From Ophiura sarsii (taxonomy: Eukaryota > Echinodermata > Ophiuroidea > Amphilepidida > Ophiuridae), in NCBI GenBank assembly GCA_035610835.1, contig CM069457.1:38218553-38282552 (forward strand): a DNA stretch of 64,000 nucleotides, read 5' to 3'. This document shows, one piece after another, positions 26,601 through 41,600 of the stretch (position 1 is the stretch's first letter; every line of letters starts with the position of its first letter). The position numbers and the translations under genes were made by a program. Below the pieces are notes generated by a model, which saw nothing but the letters and a program-made list of their open reading frames with translations, was not told the DNA's origin and ran no database searches.

Positions 26601-29600
26601 CCGCCACCGCCGCCGCCGCCACCGCCAACACCCCTGACTTTCACAACATAATCAATCATATCTCAGCTAAACATGTATAGAAATACGTGATTTATTAGCA
26701 CAATGTAGCTAGATAAATAGGCTTTCACATGACACCTCAACCTTAGCTCTACCACATTTAGTTGTTGAGTTAATAGAGAGAGATGGATGATTCGTCACCA
26801 AAAATGCAACGCCACTACCCTTTTTGGGTGGTGAGTTCAAAACACATTGCCATGGGTGATTTTGGCACACATCTGTTATAATCTCACACAGAATGTCCAA
26901 ATCAGTAATTAAGGCTATTGCAACGGTTGCTCAAAATAACCAGTAATAATTGTTTTAAAGGTGTAGATGGCTGATCAGGAAAGGACAAGATATATTTTAT
27001 CTTTTTGAAGTCATACCATGCGGCGCCAAACAAAACAATTAAACTGGATAGCGCATGTACCAAAGCACACCTACCATTGTTAGAAGGATTATCACTACGG
27101 CATACATGTATACTCACACTATCATTTGCGCGTTCTAAATATAGATTGTCAGGATTTAAGGGTGTGTGTAGGATTGTTTCCCCCTAACCATGCTAACTGT
27201 ACTTCGTGCCACCTCAAGTTATTAGGTGATTTTCCCAATTTTGCTGTACATCACAATCATGGTGTATTATATTAAAAGTAAAAACTGCTCTTTTAAATCA
27301 CTAACGTAAAATATATTGATACTTCAACGGATTTTAATGTTGTGGTGGAGCTACTACGCATGTGTGAGAGCGCAAAGAGTTCGAGCGTTGTGGAGTATAC
27401 TCAGCGCTTAAGTTTAATGATAATAGGTAAGCTGCGTTACATACCTGGAACGTCTGTTAAAGATTTTGGCATAACGAAAACATCATCATAGATCTCAGCT
27501 GTAGGCGGAATCTGATATCTAATAAAAAACGCATAACGGACAGCCGGATCGTCTGCTTGCACCTGCACCGTGACCGAAGTATCATTGTGCTCCACGTGGA
27601 AACTGTGGTAGCACAACCTCGTGACGTTATGCGCAGTAGCGACATAGGGGTTCCAATCTGGGACTTCGCCGGACGGTCGAGGAATTTTGATGACGATATT
27701 TTGTGAGATGTCCACGACCGGAAGCAGACTACGGCCGTTGTGCTGATCACGTGAGAAGAAGCTGAGACCTACAACATGGGATTTGTCGGAGATTCTTGCG
27801 CTGGTAGCGTCATAATTGTAGGGGTTAAAGCTCAACGAGTATGGCTGTAATGAAAACGGATAGTTTGTTCAAATTACGATACTATAATCAATTTCATCCG
27901 AAATACGAATGGGACACACGCAACATTTACTCGCCATGTATTGTAGGAATTCATATTAGACACAAGACGGTGCGAGTACATTGCCATTCGCCCAATAATA
28001 TGATGCGATATAGAATACACTTGGACGTCAAGTTCTTTTAGGTCGAAAGAATTTTAACGATGCAACAGCTATCGCTTTTTTTCTGAATTGATGTCATCAA
28101 TATAGCCAAAATATTACGCGCATATTTCGCGCACATATCTCCCATATCCGCCGCGGCATCAGCGAATGACGCACTGACATAGGACAAGGACGTGTATGAT
28201 GGTAATGGCATCATTAATTATATACACCAATCCTTGAAGCGCCAATTATATTTGACCCTCGGTTGCTGAACTATTGTGACCATTTCAATAATAGCGATCA
28301 ATTGCTTTGACTATGAATACTTATAGTTTCAATCAGTTCCAAATTGGTGAGAAATATTCGTTTTTTATCTATCCGTACGCAAAAGTAATCCAAGCGTACT
28401 CACGCGATTATAGCCACCACACGCACGCGGTTTTGGTCGCAAGCACGTGTCAAAATATGATGTTCAGTGCGCTTGCTACCTTCATCCTTATGATGTATTC
28501 ATTCGCCAACTATAGTAGAGTTATCATTTTCTTGCAAGCGGTTAATGATATGCACCCCGATTTAGGGACAGTGCAGTTTCACTGCGTATGGACACCGAAG
28601 TAATGGATGATGTTGTGTTGGTCTATAAAATGGTTTTGCGCTTAATTCAAACGGACCGCGGGAAAAAGCGTGCACACCTAAAATTTGCATATAATTAGGG
28701 GAATTACAAACATCTCATTAAGTTTAATTTGGAACAAAAACCTTCTTACACTGAAAGTGCAACGCACATATTAAAACCCCGAGTAGATTTGAATCTGAAT
28801 TACTAAATTTTTCGATAGCAAATCAAGTTCACCAAGATAAAAAAAGGCATAATGGCAGAACACATACCGTTGCGTCAATACAATCAGCCCCAGTCAGTTC
28901 TGTGACATCTTCGTTCTGAAATAGTTGCTGGCTTGACGGGACATCAAAAGCACCTTGTCCTTCGTCATAAACGCGGTCGGTTAGTGCACCGGCTGTACCG
29001 CACAGTACGGAGAGAGTCAAACCATTTGTGGTTGAAATCGCATATGGCGGTTCTCCAGATACTTTGTTAGCAGCGAGGATGCGTTTCAATGTATCAAATG
29101 AAGAATCTATAGTCCTCGTCAACTGGCTAGCCTATTATACAAACCCAACAGTTTATATTACGGCAATCAAAAATGTAATGAGGCATTAACATATTTTAGG
29201 CGAGGTATACGTACAGGATGACAATATATTGCACGCGGTGCAAACATAATATCATTTTGGTGTTGTTGGTGGGTCGTATTGAAGTTGTCATTGGGACCGG
29301 AATGCTGACAAGAGTTACCATTTTAATCCATTATTGCATTCAGGTATTTTCAAGGAAATAACGGATATTCATACACTCTTATGAGTGTCGAACCAATCAG
29401 AAAGCCAGAAACTAAAATACGCGGAGTGCATTGAAAGTGTCCAATGCACCCCGCGTGTGCGCCATTCAATGAGCGCACTGCGCGATTTGTTTTTATTCGT
29501 TGGTCAGGAATCGCGGGTTCGCCGATTTTCACTGCGGGTGCTAGCACACTTGTTAACATGTTTTGATTCGTTTATACATATATCAAAATTATGCTTAAAT

Positions 29601-32600
29601 TGTGAATTTTGATTTGTATAGTGTCGTGTATGAATTAGGTCAATACATGCGTATGTTTTGTTTCTCGAAAAATTAGAAAAATCAATGCACTTGCGCCAAA
29701 TGTTGATTTGCTCACAATAGCACTTCCCCTGTGGGGTCGTGCTATTATTCACACATACGCATTTATTGACTTATAATTGACATAATACCTTGTGATGAGT
29801 ACTTGTTAAAATATTTACTGGACTCAAGAAATCAAGTGTTAAGATTTCAATAAAACAGCGTGATATACTGATATTGATCTATCGATACTAGTAAGTCTGC
29901 TTACTGATTTATGTTCAGGTTTAACGCTTTCCACGTGGCAGGTGTCTGCAGATGACAGTTCCACAATGTCACAAAATGTTTCCAAAATGTAAACATTATT
30001 GAATTTCCTTACCATATTTATAGAATCACAATGAGTAATGCATTACAATCAATACATGCGTAGTATTGGTTCAGTAATTCTTGAGATACACTTTGAAAGT
30101 TGGGAAAGGTTTTTGACAAAAATCTGTTTTGTATGGTAAAACTGACAGACGAGTGGAAAATGTTAAGAGCCGGTTCTACGTGGGGTTGTCTGTCAGATCA
30201 CATAATGTTGGTGTGTATGTACGTCTATATAATTCTGATTTTCGAATTTTCATCCGCCGACGTCGACGGACATCGGACGATGCCCAACGATAGAAGTATG
30301 AACGCACAACATGTTGTCATCCGGTATGGAAACCTCGCCTTAACATTACAACATAACAAAACACAAGTATTAGTATTCATGTATTGAATATTGTTCAACC
30401 AAAGTACTAAACATTACAACATAACAAAACAAGTAAATGAATAATGCAGAAGTTACGGCAGTTTTACGGAGGCTGTACCTGAAGGTGCACAGCCCCTTAA
30501 CATTACAACATAACAAAACAAGTATTAGTATTCATGTATTGAATATTTTTCAACCAAAGTACCCGGATGTGACCAATATTCTAAAAAAAATGTCGTCCAA
30601 TATTGTTTTGATATGTACGCGCGCGAGAGTATATGCACAGATGATGCGCATAGGTACATTTTTTGAGATCGGCGTTTCAATCTTGCTGAGATTAAGTTTA
30701 GCTTGGTCTTATTGATTTATTTTTGTCAAAACAGTCTGTTATATAAATAATAATAATAATATTGCATGTCTTATTTTCGGGTGATACAAAAATATATTGC
30801 ACTCGCTATAAAAATATTTTATAGCTCGTGCAATATTCTTATATCACTCTCAAAGTCATTAAATATTTATAAAGTGTTATTCCATTCAAATCATGGCGCA
30901 ATTTTATTGATTGGATGTTTTCTTTATTCTTTTTTTCAATTGTCTTCTACCTGGTCATGATATGATATATTTTCATCATATTTATATGCAGCAATGGAAA
31001 TACCCACATGACTTTCCACCCGGGAAGTGTGGATATATATTAGAATGAATATAGTTTCCAAGGTGTTTTTTTAACAGTATTATGGTTTATTCCGTGAGGG
31101 CGCTATTGTAGTCCACCCAGGGTTGGTCGACTTAGGGTTGGTCGACTTAGGGTTGGTCTACCCCGGGACTGTCTACCCCGGGTGGAAAGTCATGTGGGTA
31201 TTTCCATCGCTACATATTTATATAGATAGCTGTGTCAACTTATCTGTATCTGTATTTTCTGTGCAAATTCCAGATTTTTTACAGCAGGAACAAAGTGTGT
31301 TTACATCTATCCGTGGAGGCTCCCACTTTATGATATAAGGGAGCAGTTCCATTTATAAATGTATCGAGACTGTATCAATTTGGGGCTCGATACGTTTTGA
31401 GCTCGAATTTCCTTAAGTTGCGGCTCGATACAAATGACATTGAGGTTCGATATCGAGCTTGATATCAGTAGTCTATAATACCCCAGGGTATTCCAATCAA
31501 ACACACAGGGATAATGTTTCTTTACCGCACCACCTGTCCTTCGTTATATTATGCTGCTCGATAAATAATATCTTACTGTTCCCTAACTAAATACTTGATT
31601 CTTACCTGATTTTGCTTCATCTTCATAACAGCATCAGACATTGCTAGAATGGAACAAAGAGTATCACAAGTATCTTGTAAATGGTTTGAAACAATTGAAT
31701 TGAATACATAAACAAATCGTCTTGTTACGTCACGGGTAATTTTGCCAACCATTTCCTTTAATGTCGGAATGAATAATATTGGCGGTGTGGGGGGGGGGGG
31801 GGGGGGGGGGGCGTAATCTGCAGGTAAACTAAGCGACGGCTGCGTACTTATCGTTTCTCCCTACACACTTTTCTCCCTACACAGATTGCCTATTGCGAAT
31901 CGTATACGTTTTTCCACAATCTGCTCTATATTCCACACCAAAGAAGATTTTAAAGATAGCCCCACAATGCATTGCATTTTTGCAAAACGCCGAAAATCTG
32001 GTCCCTGATTCATCTCGGTTCCCGTGACATAATGCACAAAATCATGGCTTCAGAGCGCTATTACCGTACGAGCTCTTAGATTCTTGTTTACATCAATACA
32101 AATATTAGTTCTAAGTGTTCCTTTTTCTCATTTCTAAAACCTAAGAGCTCGACTAGTTAACAACTTACTCACAGTTATTGGAAAACCAAAAAGGACCACG
32201 GTCACTTGTATACGTTGATACGAGTATCGATAAGGTGAAATCTAAATGCATCGTGGGAACAAATCTTGAGTTGACGCAATGCATTTGTGGAAGCGACGTT
32301 AAAATCTTCTTTTATTTCACACATTTGGTAACAAAGACAGCTTTTTTTTTTTTTAAGTTGTGTAAATTCCTAGCCTTTCATCAAGGCTTCAGAGCGTTAG
32401 GTGGTGTGTGTAAGCACATTTAAAAAAGTGTGAACGCCCTCTTTAAAAATAGTATAATACATCGCTCCGCTCGGCCTCGGCCTACCGCGTTTGGCGGTTG
32501 GCGGTCGGCGCTTGACAGGTAATTTTGCGAGGTGTCATTGACAAAGTCTTCTCTATCCTAATATGTTTTGATTTTATACTATGCTTTTTATTTACCGGAT

Positions 32601-35600
32601 ATAAAAAAGCTTTAAAATGGTATCGACACTCTGTACTATTTCAAATCCTGTTTTACTAACCAGCACCAGCGACGTCTTTGTCTACCACCGTCTGCACGAG
32701 TGTAGAATATTGATTATTCCCGCGCTCCTCCAAAATATCCATGGCAACCATTGGATTAGTAATCGAATCATAGCTGCCCTGTAACCAAATGATATAGCAA
32801 CAATTAATATTCGAATAAATGCGTTAATTATTTATTGTTATCATTGGTTGTTTAAAACATAATTTTGGAATAGATTACATTATCCCAGGGTTACGACGAA
32901 GGACAATGATACAATGAATAACGTACAGGTAGATCGTAGGGCAAAGGAGATTTCTTGTGTAGTCTAACATGCTTAGCACCATTACGGTGCCAACAGCAAC
33001 TTTATCAATCAAACAGTTCAAAACATGTGTTAAAGTAATTAACAAGTGGTGATCGTTTGACTTTCCACCTTCAAAATACACGGTACAGATAGACATATTG
33101 GCCACAGATATGTAACGAATTTGAATCCCAACTAAAATGTGTTATTCAAAAAAAGAAAAGGGTCTTACAGAAAAACAAGAGAGGAATGAATTGAAGTAAC
33201 ATCAGTTGTACTACTTGAAGCAGGATGTTATTAAACCCTCGTTTAACAATATTGTAAGCCTTTCAATGCAATGTAATGTCAATGGTGACAGAAATCAGTG
33301 GTCATGTGATGCAAATGAAGCATGCTGGTGAAATCTTCTTTGATTCTAAGGTATGTCATGTATGTAGGGAGTTTTGCCACAACACCAATTTATTGATTTA
33401 GTTATAGAATTATTGGCCCGTATTCTCGTACGTAGTTAAACACGGTTTTAAGCTAAACACGCGTCTAACTTTGACTTTAGACACAGCGTTTAACTAAACG
33501 CGATTCTCGTACATTTGTTTTACTTAAACACGCGTCTAACTCACTGAAAAGTGTCTAACTTTATACATGGGTATGGGGGTAGTTTAAGGCGCGTTTAACT
33601 AAACAAATACACGAACTGTATGCCTTGAATGATTACTCAACCGTGCCCGCTGTAAGCTGCCGAGCATATTGTGTAGTATTAAAAATACACATGCGTTTGA
33701 GGTATTCAGTCGATATCTATTGTAACCTATTAGGGCCACAACAACAATAAATACCTGTATACATACTATACAGTAACGCACAACGACCCTGGGAACGAGA
33801 TTCGCCGAGTTTAAAACCGTGTTTAGTTAAACACGTTGTTTAAAAGCTAAACTCGCGTTTTAGTTAAACACGCGTTTAGTTAGACACGATTTTAAGCTAA
33901 AACCGTGTTTAGTACGAGAATACGGCCCTATATGTTTATGATCCCTCTACGTTGAAAAGCAAGTTAGCAAATAACTCTTTTACTGCTCATAATTGCATCA
34001 ATAAGACGTTTGACTTAAACGCGATATAATACAAGACACTGCCATACTACTGTAACAAGTGTTACAATATCAACTTAATTCCTGTGAAAGGTCTTACCTT
34101 ATAAAGATTGGTAATTGCATCCAGAATATATGTTCCGATCCGGAATATATCATTCTCATCTGCTTCCGGTGCTAGGTCATCGTACGTTGTCACCATATCC
34201 GCTGTTATACTGCCGAGAGTTGCCTTTGAAACAAGATTAAAATGTATTGCAATCAATTGTGTTGAAGATTTTTGTAATATGCAATTTGCTTCAGAATTCA
34301 AGATGAGCGTTAAAGGTAGGTGTTCCGATTTCTGGCCCGATTTTTAACTTGATGTACATGTTTTCTATTCTATACATGAATAGTCATCCTTAAAATAGTG
34401 ATATTCCAAGGTTTGGGTTGCAGAACTCCAATGGTTCTTATTTAAGAAGCGCAAGGTGACATGAAATTTGCCAATTGAGTAGTACACAAACTAGCCGGGT
34501 GGTTAACCACCTTTTTCGCGGTAATTCACTGCAATTGGGCATACAACGTCTAAATGGAACATGTCTTGCGCCCAAGATTTTACAGAAATAATGAGAACAA
34601 TGGGTTTTCGTTTTATATCAAAATATGTTAATGTGAAAATAAAGTGATCGGAACATACACCTTTAATATTGGCATTTTTGCTGTTGCCACTCATGATATC
34701 ACGAAAACAGCCTTATGCCCAGCATATTATGTTCGTGACTGCTTAAGGTTGGTGTAAACCCAATATTTTTGTATTTGGCTACTCTCTTTCTATAACCGCT
34801 GACAAAAAGTGTATAGAACCATACATTTTTAGAATAGGACAGATCAGCTGAACCTAATGATGACGTCAGAATTATGAGAAGAAAAACAATTGGAGAAAAT
34901 CTCTAAAAAGTATGATTTGTTCCCGAAATTTCTCGGAAAGCATAACTAAATTGTGTTTGAATATTTTTTTTTTCTTTTCTGATTTTTCAAAACTAGATTA
35001 AAATGTTTAGGAGTGCTTTTTTTTAATTTTAATTTTTGGCTAGTTTTGAAAAAAATCACAAAAAACTGCAAAATTCCCAAATTTGGCGACATTTTTACAA
35101 TTTTTGCCTTTTTTTGTGATTTTTTTCAAAACCAGCCAAAATTTCAAAAAACCCCCACTCCTAGACTTTTTAATCTAGTTTTGAAAAATCGGAAAAAAAA
35201 TAAAAATATTCAAACACAATTTAGTTATACTTTCCAAGAAATTTCGGGAAAAAAATCATGCTTTTTAGAGATTTTCTCCAAAACAATTTTTTTCATAATT
35301 CTGACGTCATCATTAGGTTCAGCTGATCTGTCCTATTCTAAAAATGTATGGTTTTATACACTTTTTGTCAGCGGCTATAGAAAGAGAGTAGCCAAAACGT
35401 ATACAAAAATATTGGGTTTACACCAACCTTAAAGCTGGGGATATTACACATGGTTTATATGAAACACACGTACGTGACCTTTTACCCTTAATCTAGGTCA
35501 AAGGTCAATTAAACGCCTACGTGGCAAGATGTACTCCTAACTGGACCGGAAGACCCCTAAAATAGACCCATGCTCCCAGGCTAAACAAATATGATTTTTT

Positions 35601-38600
35601 TCATAGCCATATGAAAGAATATTTGAATGTACAAAGAGGGCTGACACAAGTGTAAGTTCATACATGTAATACCCTTGCAAAAATGTACAAATCCTAGTTT
35701 TTTTATTCAAATTGAGGGCGCAGTCTTCAACACATCACTGAATATAACACATTAGGAATTGAATTAAAGAAAAGTGGTGAAGATTAACACTCCGGTCGAA
35801 TAGGCTATTTCTTTAACACCAGAATACCTCGTTTTTGTTACATGACATGTACATTTTAAGTGTCTGTATTTACTAGTTCCTATTGATATTACATTGCAAT
35901 TGCAATGGAAGGCTTATATATTGTTAAACAAACGTTTTTATGAACCGCCATTTTAGGTGAAAAAATAGTGGTCATATGGAGGGACGCGGAGGGGCAATCA
36001 AAACGATATATTTTTACCCTTTTGGTCACTCCCATCCTAAAACTGAATACTACAATGGCACACTTGGAAGCCAGTCTTATCACTTACCAGAGTGTCATGG
36101 GACAGTTCATCTGTGGCTGACGTCAATACGCTGACAGCACCAGACACTAACATAACGTCGGACATGGAGTCTATACTGGATGTGGAAAGTATGTTGGCAA
36201 GATCCTTGCGTATCTATGGTGAACAAATATAAATAATATAAAGCCAAAAGGAGAAAATGCCGTGATTATAAAGTACTTTATAATCACGGCATTTTATACT
36301 TTTGGCTTAATGCCGACTTTAAAGGCATATTATGTGATCTTTTCCAAAGAGCGCCCTCTATTCATGATTTGTTTTAGAAAGTAGATTTTCTTGCAGATTT
36401 ACATTTCTGATCATAAATCGTTCATACATTCCAAGTTACAGAGCGATACGATTCCTAATAACCTCACAATCATGATTTTAGAGTGAATTTAGAGTGAAAA
36501 TATAAACTGTCATGTTAACACGACAGTTTATTTTGACTCTAAAACCATGATTTTGAAGTAATTAAGAATCGTATCGCCCTGTAACTTGGAATGTATGTAC
36601 GATTTATGATCAGAAATGTAAATCTGCAAGAAAATCTGCTTTCAATTTTTTTTTTCGATGTTGAGGGCGTTCCCTGGAAAGATCACATAATATTCCTTTA
36701 ATGCCGACGCAGTACTCGGTTATAGTGGCAAAAGAACTGCTTAAATTGCTCAAAATAGAGGTTCAAAGAGATGTATTTGTTATTTTAAAGTCTTTTTTAT
36801 TTTTATTAAAATATTTCAACATTTAAAAAATAGTTTTTGACAATTTTCAATTTGTATTGAAAACCCCCCTGAAACGTACTCGAGAGTTCCGTTCGTCTAA
36901 CAGATATGCTAAAATATATTTGGTGCCGGGATTTATGCCCTTATAATTTTGAGGTGAAAAGAAAAGAGCCAATAATATACGGTATAATACTTAAAATACG
37001 ATAATCTGGACTTATGATATAGTTTTATGATTAATATTGGTGAAATAATGACAATTTATTAAGTATTAGGTATTTTCAAATTGTATGCCACTTTTTCATA
37101 TCTACAAGCGTGGACGATAATGCATTGGACTGCTATCGATGCAAGTAACTCAAGCTTTGCGTTTTAGTTTAAACATTGAAATTGTGATTTATGTTATACT
37201 TTGTGTCAACGCGGCGGGAAGAGCTCGGTCACTCCAGTGCTGCCGTTGTGTTCCAGTTTCTTAGAGACATGAGGGCGTTTCCATATACCGAATGACTGAA
37301 TGTGACCGAATAGAGGATTTCTTCATTACTACTTACATATGCTCGTGTAACTCTGTTCAATTCTTGCTGTTGTGCTACTGTTAGGATTCTTTCAGTCGTA
37401 CCAGTTTTCTGTATAAATTCAATTAGGGATGACAATAAGTGGGCATAGGGAGTTAGAATGTTTACCGGCCCTTCCTTAAAAGTATTGGTTAACATGAAAT
37501 TTAACCAAGGCAAAGGGCAACCAGACTTCTTCTGGCCCAAACAACCAATATTTTTCCGATTTGAGATTTTAAATTTATATTATTATTTTTAAGAAATTAA
37601 AATAATCAAAGAAAATCAAAGAAGAAAGAAAGAGAAAATAGTTTTCAAACTTATTTAACAAATTGAGAACTATTTGAATTTGTCATGAGCAAAGTAACGT
37701 CACGAGAGACACAGATAGATAATGCCGCAGTGTGTTAGTAATTTCGGTTGAACGGTTGAGTAAATCAATAAACATGAAATGAAATGATAGCTTTAAACAA
37801 TGGACCTGCGACATATATGCTCTTTCCCATAATCGGACACAAGCGGACGCAATCCCTTCAGCACACTGCGCATGCTTGACAATTCAGAACCAATCAGAGC
37901 GGTGGGTCGATTTAACGTGTTGCGCACCACGGATGTCCGTCAGTTTTGAGGGTGAGGTTGACCTCGCGTACTTTTATGCGAGGTCAACATCATGTGATGT
38001 GCGTCCATTAAATGCTGCTATCCGTAGTGAGCACTCATCACATCACATAAAAAAGTTGCTTGATAAGACGTTGTGACGTCATCATGATTATTATCATTTT
38101 TGTTGAAAATTTGAAATTTAATTTTTAATGGCAGTCACGAGATTGAGATATTCAGTAACTGCTGGAATACAACCTTTCTTAAAGACTTCTTCTAATACTG
38201 GTGTAGGATAAGGAACAACATTATATACTCCTCTGATAAACCAATTAAAACAAACCTTACATCTCCGAATACACTTGCGAGCCTCTCATTTGATAATCAA
38301 ATTAATAATCATACAGATAATCAAAGAAGTCAGTAGATGGATTAAAACACTCTTCTACGCTCGATTTCTTCGCGATCTCACACAAGCGTAGTAGCTCCAC
38401 CACAACACAATGATGCAACTTGATTGGAAAACGGTGGTCAATACTGAGCTCAGCGGCCGAGCGTTGTGGAGTATGCTGAGCACTTACTGATATATCTTTG
38501 ATATGTAAATGTATCATAATGTGATGTAGACCCGTGACAATGTGTCAATGATGAATGAAAAGGATGATAAAAAAGCCAGATTTACGCACGGGGTTAATCA

Positions 38601-41600
38601 ATATAATGATATACTATTAGTAGCGGAGGAATAATTACGGAGTTATTTGATTTAAAAAAACCCGAAACACTACTTCACGAATATTGCTTTGAAATGATAT
38701 ATTACCGGATGATCGGTGAAGGTATTATTAATGGCGAGTGGTGTTATGACGATTGTTGTACCGGATGTAGCCGTATCTTGGGAATACCCGGAGGTCAGAG
38801 GTGACTGCATGGTGGGCGTCGACGTCTCTTCCAACCCCAGTGCTGTGAACAAAATTAATGGGGAAAAGTATACTTTAGGTCCCAGATTCTGGACTGCCCT
38901 AGTATCGCCCGATACTTGAACACCAATTATCGTTGTTCCAATATCGTCCATTTTCCAGTATTGGCGATACTCGAGCACAATTATGTACCAGTATCGTCCA
39001 ATACTGGGACATTGGTAGAAAGTGTACTAGTATACTGGAACATTTCAGTATCGCTCGATACTGGGACACAATTTGGTGTTCCACGTGCATTTATAAACGC
39101 GATCAGTGAATGACACAGTAACGTTTTTGTAAGAGCATCTTTTTTTCACTATTTAGTGAAAGTTGTATGATCGCATGATAGTATGATCGCATGTGTTAAT
39201 GCCAAATATATTACAGTTCAGAAAAACGAACCATACTTGTTAGGATCTTTGTTATCTGTTATACTCCTTATCTCTTACTCCGTTATTCACTATATATTCG
39301 ATTATATCCTTACGTGATTAGACAAAACTGATCCAAACAGTGAACAAAAGCTGGCTACTTACATTCGAGATAATTCAATTCATTAAGAATGGACGCGTCC
39401 TGCAGAACACGCCAGTTTATTGCATGGGAATCGTCTTCAACCAACAATTCGTCATACAAATCATTTCGCATAAGCACGCCATCATCGACGCCGAGTAATT
39501 CCTCTACAATGTCATCAGTTAAGGTGACCTTCGAAGGACAACAAATAATAATCATTGTCCAACATTATACTCTGTTTGGCCATCTCGAGACAGTGACGTA
39601 ACCGCGTATTCTACTAATTGCATCACATAACGCGCGCGCATACTCGCGGTGCTGGCGGAAAAACACGAGCGTTGAAAGGCGGAAGATACACACGCGTGCG
39701 TGAAAGCTGCGCCTGTTCAGTTAGGTCACTGTCTCGAGATGGCCAAACAGAGTATAGTAACAAACAAACACAACAACAAACTAAGAAACAAAAATGCCAG
39801 TATCGTCCGATACTATAGCACATTTTGTTTTCCTGTATTGAACGTTACTTGCATACCAGTAGGCCTATCTGGGACCTTTAGGTACACTTATCCAACATCA
39901 GATATAAACACGTTTGATTGACGTCATAATATCATCAACTCGATTTGTGTAAATATAAATGAAGGTCATTAGGGACAGCTATAAGTATAACACGACTATT
40001 GTTGTTCTTGAAACACTGTGGGGACATTACCAATATCACATGTAATACATCTGACGAATTTGTTCCAATTAGAAGCGGCTTCCTAATAAATGATGTACGG
40101 ACAAAATAAGGTTAACACTTTAAATTAACACCGTATTGTTGTTACCAGTGTTCATTGGGTATATCCAATAATCAAGTATCAGCCACTGGATATACACATT
40201 TTTGGAAACAAACAAGCGCTATAAGTAAACTATCATTATCATCAAACTGAACACACACAAACACACCCCCACCCCACCACTATTTTGTTCTTCTTTAGTA
40301 TCCTTGAGTGGTATGTTATAATGGTATGCCCCTCCCCCATTCACGTCCTTCTAGGCCTGATATGTTGTCAAGCAGTGCAATAGCGCATGTAGAGCCCGCC
40401 TTGATATTTGCATTACAGTCTACATACAAATAGGAAAACAATAAAGTGCTATGGGCCTTGGATACGGAAAACAATAGTCACTGAGAGCAATTTCGAGCAA
40501 ATTAGTGATATTTGTTTATTATGGAAATCGGTGTTTCTCGATATTTTCGTTTTGAATTCTGCTGGCCGAGGGTGTACTCTCTGTCATTTTGTTCTTACTA
40601 TTCAATTAATCAACCTGTTTATACGCAATTATGTACCGTTATGTATCGTTTAATACTGGGACAAATCACTATAATTGGTAACATGTGTACCACTAGTCAA
40701 ATACCGGAACATAAAAATGTTCCAGTAACGCTCGATGCTGGAGCATAATTTGGTGTTCCAGTATCGGACGATACTTGAACATTTAAATGGTACCAGTATC
40801 GAGCGATACTGGCAAATTCCATGTGCCCGTATCGTGCGAAACTGGTATATGGGACGTAAAGTACACCTTTTCCCATTGGGCTTCCCATTCCACCACAAAT
40901 CAAGTTGGAAACCACTTAATCGTGTAAAACTCAGGTGGTGTGCACTTACGATAATTTGATCGATCATTTGTACAGTTGTAGCCCCTAAACTATCCGTGAC
41001 CTCCACGTGAAGATTCCAAGCATTTCCGTCGATGGTAGGTCCTACGGGTGGTGCCAGCGAGGCTTGTGGTGACGGACCGAACGTCAACATTTTGATGACT
41101 GAATTATCAGATGAGGTCACTAGTTATAAACGATATAACACATGAATTAATATTGCCCGTAGTAGTTATCAGAGGGAACATTCACAATATTTCGAGCGAG
41201 CACTCTGTCACGTGACCCATCAGGAGGGCGAGAAGCCGGATGAAGTCCAACACTGCCAAACGTAACGTACAGCACTTGCTTAACCCGACCACCCGAAAGC
41301 CTGCCTATAACAACGCGTAAGTCACGAGGCACTGCAAAACAAGTCCGTATGACTAATATTTCCGCTATAAATGATGTGTACGTAAGATTTATAGATTAGT
41401 CACCAAAGTAATATTTTGCATACTCATATATGTACAAGTAACATTAAAAATTGAACTGAGCCAACGCAAATGTCTATATTAGAATGGAAATATTTACAGT
41501 CTCAATTTCACGAGTCCTTGTACGTCAGGTTGGCGTCTGTCGTATAAGGCTTACGGACAAGTCACTTATACGTATGAGTCATACGTACTAGTTTTACAGT

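Noticed and set aside
35013..35432. 139-codon plus-strand frame (Phe/Lys-rich)
   Set aside because: It lies wholly in the right half of a foldback element and has the composition of AT-rich repeat; no domain is visible.
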